In this document: positions 39,366-39,383 of the stretch, in pieces
How positions within the stretch are numbered: the first letter of the stretch is position 1
How the letters are laid out: each line of letters begins with the position of its first letter
Virus record (IMG/VR): IMGVR_UViG_3300015374_000025
Location: 1 to 39,383 of that record
Length of the DNA: 39,383 nt
Direction: 5' to 3' (one strand)
Source of the DNA: a virus
Made by a program: the position numbers and the translations under genes
The notes under the pieces: model-generated
Seen by the model: only the letters and a program-made list of their open reading frames with translations
Databases searched by the model: none
Told to the model about the DNA's origin: nothing

Positions 39366-39383
39366 GGGGCCGGGTAGGGGGGA
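39366..39383. repeat. 18-bp terminal direct repeat, right copy
   Basis: Identical to bases 1-18. In the joined circle it is present once. Confidence 0.9.

Noticed and set aside
1-39383. CRISPR array, insertion sequence, riboswitch or rRNA
   Set aside because: No regular repeat-spacer pattern, no transposase or terminal inverted repeats, and no rRNA or known riboswitch pattern was seen by eye. The repeats at 3313-3565 are irregular in spacing and inside a gene.

Overview
The window is an essentially complete genome of a temperate siphovirus-type phage of a high-GC actinobacterium. The evidence is: high GC with GTG starts; an Lsr2-type DNA-binding domain and a DUF3263-like protein, both typical of Actinomycetota; a full HK97-style head and tail module; and an integrase next to a phage attachment site made from the 3' half of a tRNA-Val(GAC). 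Bases 1-18 are repeated exactly at 39366-39383, so the map is probably a circle (or a circularly closed assembly) opened between the HNH endonuclease and the small terminase gene. I cannot name the host genus from the sequence.

Layout. From a compact switch at about 16355-16432 two units diverge. Rightward (+): repressor, ImmA/IrrE-type metallopeptidase, an unknown protein, tyrosine integrase, attP. Leftward (-): Cro-like regulator, excisionase-like HTH protein, then a densely packed early operon with many 1-4 bp overlaps. It holds small membrane peptides, an HNH protein, a multi-HTH protein, a deoxyribosyltransferase-like protein, zinc-finger proteins, a Cas4/RecB-like nuclease, an SSB-like protein, a SNF2 helicase, a RuvC-like resolvase, an Lsr2-like protein, and one 1564-residue polypeptide that joins prim-pol, helicase, 3'-5' exonuclease and family A DNA polymerase. 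The operon ends at an HNH gene at the left edge.

Across the joined ends transcription continues in the same direction into the late genes (39314 down to about 19860): TerS, TerL, portal, MuF-like protein, scaffold, capsid, connectors, tail terminator, tail tube, frameshifted tail chaperones, tape measure, Dit, baseplate and fibre proteins, small coiled-coil and membrane proteins, endolysin, and holin-like peptides, closed by a terminator. One plus-strand lipoprotein gene sits inside the tail operon between the chaperones and the tape measure and is a likely lysogenic-conversion (moron) gene.

Most unusual points: (1) the endolysin is an amidase fused to an apparently intact endonuclease/exonuclease/phosphatase domain; (2) the replication enzymes are one polypeptide, and the DNA for its central linker holds eight copies of a 10-bp repeat in both orientations, a candidate origin; (3) paired CCCGAAACGGG palindromes, with identical 23-bp spacing, lie just before the starts of the TerS and scaffold genes; (4) attP has a duplicated integrase arm-site pair on each side of the tRNA core; (5) three promoters appear to give leaderless mRNAs with the same -10/N6/ATG geometry.
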